This document shows positions 15,901 to 17,249 of a stretch of 17,249 bases of DNA, one piece after another (within the stretch, counting starts at the first letter, position 1; every line of letters begins with the position of its first letter). Source of the DNA: JAFAGX01 sp035622175 (lineage in GTDB: Bacteria > Acidobacteriota > Terriglobia > Terriglobales > Acidobacteriaceae). Under the pieces are notes generated by a model, which made no database searches, was not told where the DNA came from, and saw nothing but the letters and a program-made list of their open reading frames with translations. Where the stretch lies: contig DASPVV010000029.1 in the NCBI GenBank assembly GCA_035622175.1, positions 1 through 17,249 on the forward strand, in the 5' to 3' direction. A program made the position numbers and the translations under genes.

Positions 15901-16378
15901 GGCATAGGATTAGATCAGACAGCAACGCATGAACTCTGAAGGTCTGCCGCTTTGCTGATCGACCCACCGATCCGCGTCTGCCGGACGGTAGCGATCCCAT
16001 CCGACAGCATGGCCCGCCTGGAGAAGTCTTCCCGGATCGTCAATCTAGGAGTAATCAGATTCTCGGACCAAGAGGATTGGTAAAGGCAAGTCTAGGGCTG
16101 TGTATCTGAAGCGCCCTGCGGTCGTAGAACCGTACGCGAGAGCGCTTCAGATGCAGCGACTTGAAGGGAGCCGCCCCTGGAGGCTATGGGGTTTGTATCA
16201 TGATCGGCAGGTCGTGATCATTTTGCCGAGACAATCTCGCCATCGAAGGGGTTGTGGTTTCAGTTGTTAGTTGAGGGCAGATGAAACGCATAACGTCGTG
16301 GAGAAGAGGCGGATACGGCATCCTGATGAATGGAGGGCGCAGAATCGCTGTTGTTTGAATGCTAGCGCCTTCCTTACG
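15901..16378. other. Gene-free region with structured repeats
   Basis: These 478 bases follow the DUF4097-like gene. I see no supported gene. They contain the strong inverted repeat at 16101-16155 and a smaller ATGATC/GATCAT repeat (16200-16205 and 16216-16221) followed by TTTT, which is a poor terminator candidate because the stem is only 6 bp and the T-run short. CGGCA (16205-16209) and TGCCG (16224-16228) offer a competing pairing. Confidence 0.5.
16101..16155. repeat. Long imperfect hairpin with 11-bp perfect outer arms
   Basis: ATCTGAAGCGC (16104-16114) and GCGCTTCAGAT (16142-16152) are perfect complements. The pairing extends outward by a wobble and two pairs. The interior contains CGGT-CGTAGA-ACCG, giving a second stem. 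No T-run follows. Confidence 0.65.
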
Positions 16379-16591
16379 ATGGGATTGTACCTCTATCGGC
16401 TGGTTTGCGTCGGTGATGCTCTCAATTTGCTAAACCTCCTTAAGATTATAGCCGTGAAAAGCTTGGCGACGTATGGCGTTCTGTCCTTCGGCCTTGGCAT
16501 TGGCGGCGTTTGCACTCAGTTTCGCCGACGGTATCCGGTGATTCTTGATTTCACTGGGATTTTTGGCCACAACGGCAAACCTGCTAAATGA
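16379..16591 (+). CDS. Doubtful small hydrophobic protein
   Basis: From ATG 16379 a 70-residue frame runs to TGA 16591. It begins MGLYLYRLVCVGDALNLLNL, contains a second hydrophobic stretch (VLSFGLGIGGVC) and ends basic (FRRRYP...GKPAK). It could form one or two membrane helices. The frame extends upstream to a TTG at 16271 (106 residues), but that part is polar and unconvincing. There is no Shine-Dalgarno at either start and I recognise no family. It may be chance. Confidence 0.25.
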   Translation: MGLYLYRLVCVGDALNLLNLLKIIAVKSLATYGVLSFGLGIGGVCTQFRRRYPVILDFTGIFGHNGKPAK

Positions 16592-16755
16592 TGATCGGTG
16601 CTATCCTTCGCGCAGTATTCGGTCGCAAGTTGATGCCTGTGCAAGGCAATCGACTCGGGTATACTTGCCTCTCTGCTTGGAATGCCGTCGTATCGACGTT
16701 GTTTAATTTCCGGAAATGAAGCTTAGGTAAGCAGACTCGGGTTAACCGTGAGCGA

Positions 16756-17249
16756 ATGGACGACGTTTTGGTTTTCACTTCGCAGAAGCGGGAACAGATT
16801 CGTGGAGAACTAGTTGCGGCCGCAAAAGCAGACTCACGTATCGGTGGCGCCGCACATTTGGGTTCAGCGGCGCTTGGGCAGCTGGACCGCTGGTCTGATA
16901 TCGATCTCGCCCTGTGTTTGGCTCCCGATGCGGATCTGAAGCAAGTACTAGTTGACTGGACCACACGTTTGTATCGTGACCATGCGGCGGTTGCGAACTA
17001 TGACGTTAGGCGTGGCGACATTTTGTACCGTGTATTCCTGCTCGACAACACTCTGCAAGTTGACCTCTCATTCTGGCCCAGCAACGAATTGCGTGCGGTC
17101 GGCGCAAAATTCAGTCTGATCTTTGGTGCTGCTGAAGAGCCGATTTCACCACCAGTTCCCGATTCCAAGGACATGATTGGAATGGCGTGGCTGTATGCGC
17201 TGCACGTGCGCTCGAGTATCGCGCGCTCTCGACTGTTGCAGGCAGAATA
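16756..17249 (+). CDS. Nucleotidyltransferase-domain protein, cut by window end
   Basis: The frame from ATG 16756 stays open to the last base, giving 164 codons without a stop, so the gene is partial at its 3' end. Residues 36-50 carry the pol-beta-superfamily nucleotidyltransferase signature, G36-S37 then SDIDLAL (D48, D50). The third metal-binding Asp is in LQVDLSFWP (D103). All catalytic carboxylates are present. The family transfers a nucleotide to a small molecule or protein; members include aminoglycoside adenylyltransferases, MNT-type antitoxins and uncharacterised proteins. The length so far exceeds that of minimal MntA proteins, so a single-chain enzyme with a helical C-terminal domain is more likely. 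The substrate cannot be assigned. The ribosome site is weak (GTGAGCGA just upstream). Confidence 0.75.
   Translation, partial: MDDVLVFTSQKREQIRGELVAAAKADSRIGGAAHLGSAALGQLDRWSDIDLALCLAPDADLKQVLVDWTTRLYRDHAAVANYDVRRGDILYRVFLLDNTLQVDLSFWPSNELRAVGAKFSLIFGAAEEPISPPVPDSKDMIGMAWLYALHVRSSIARSRLLQAE

Noticed and set aside
16660..16665. TATACT as a -10 box for the nucleotidyltransferase gene
   Set aside because: No -35 at a normal distance; the nearest TTGATG is 24 bases away.

Overview
This 17.2-kb window is a GC-moderate bacterial chromosome segment, almost all coding on the + strand. It most resembles soil Acidobacteriota (Solibacter/Koribacter-like). That placement is an inference from the gene families: Planctomycete-type PSCyt1/DUF1549/DUF1553 and DUF1501 pairs, ThuA-like domains, YVTN propellers, a DUF4097-like protein and an integrase with a YCARHDFGT-type active-site box. 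No rRNA, complete tRNA, CRISPR array or transposase is visible.

Layout. (1) Positions 1-700: a small excisionase-type HTH protein and a 52-aa orphan ORF. (2) 701-2401: an exported amidohydrolase of the N-acyl-D-amino-acid deacylase family. (3) 2402-3259: a long gene-free stretch with stem-loops and two decayed pieces of a tRNA-Gln(CTG)-like gene. (4) 3260-10745: a tight operon of four genes: a PSCyt1-DUF1549-LamG-DUF1553 protein, a DUF1501 protein with a Tat signal, a DUF2231-cytochrome-LRR membrane protein, and a Tat-exported NHL propeller. (5) 10861-14616: probably the same transcription unit or a closely following one, with a ThuA-like protein, a ThuA-YVTN propeller fusion and a tandem double-thioredoxin protein. 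(6) 14746-15260: a scar in which the start of a c-type cytochrome gene is joined to the 3' part of a tyrosine integrase gene, followed by a decayed second copy of the HTH gene found at the window start. (7) 15295-15900: a secreted DUF4097-like protein. (8) 15901-16755: mostly non-coding with a strong inverted repeat and one doubtful ORF. (9) 16756-end: a nucleotidyltransferase-domain protein cut by the window edge.

How the genes may work together. Every protein from 3260 to 14616 carries a Sec, lipoprotein or Tat-type leader or membrane segments. They combine CxxCH haem sites, lectin-like and propeller domains, ThuA domains and thiol-disulfide domains. The set reads as one envelope-located redox or catabolic machine of unknown substrate; no member of this combination has a function I can state. 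Integrase/HTH debris and the tRNA fragments suggest the block was assembled or moved by site-specific recombination.
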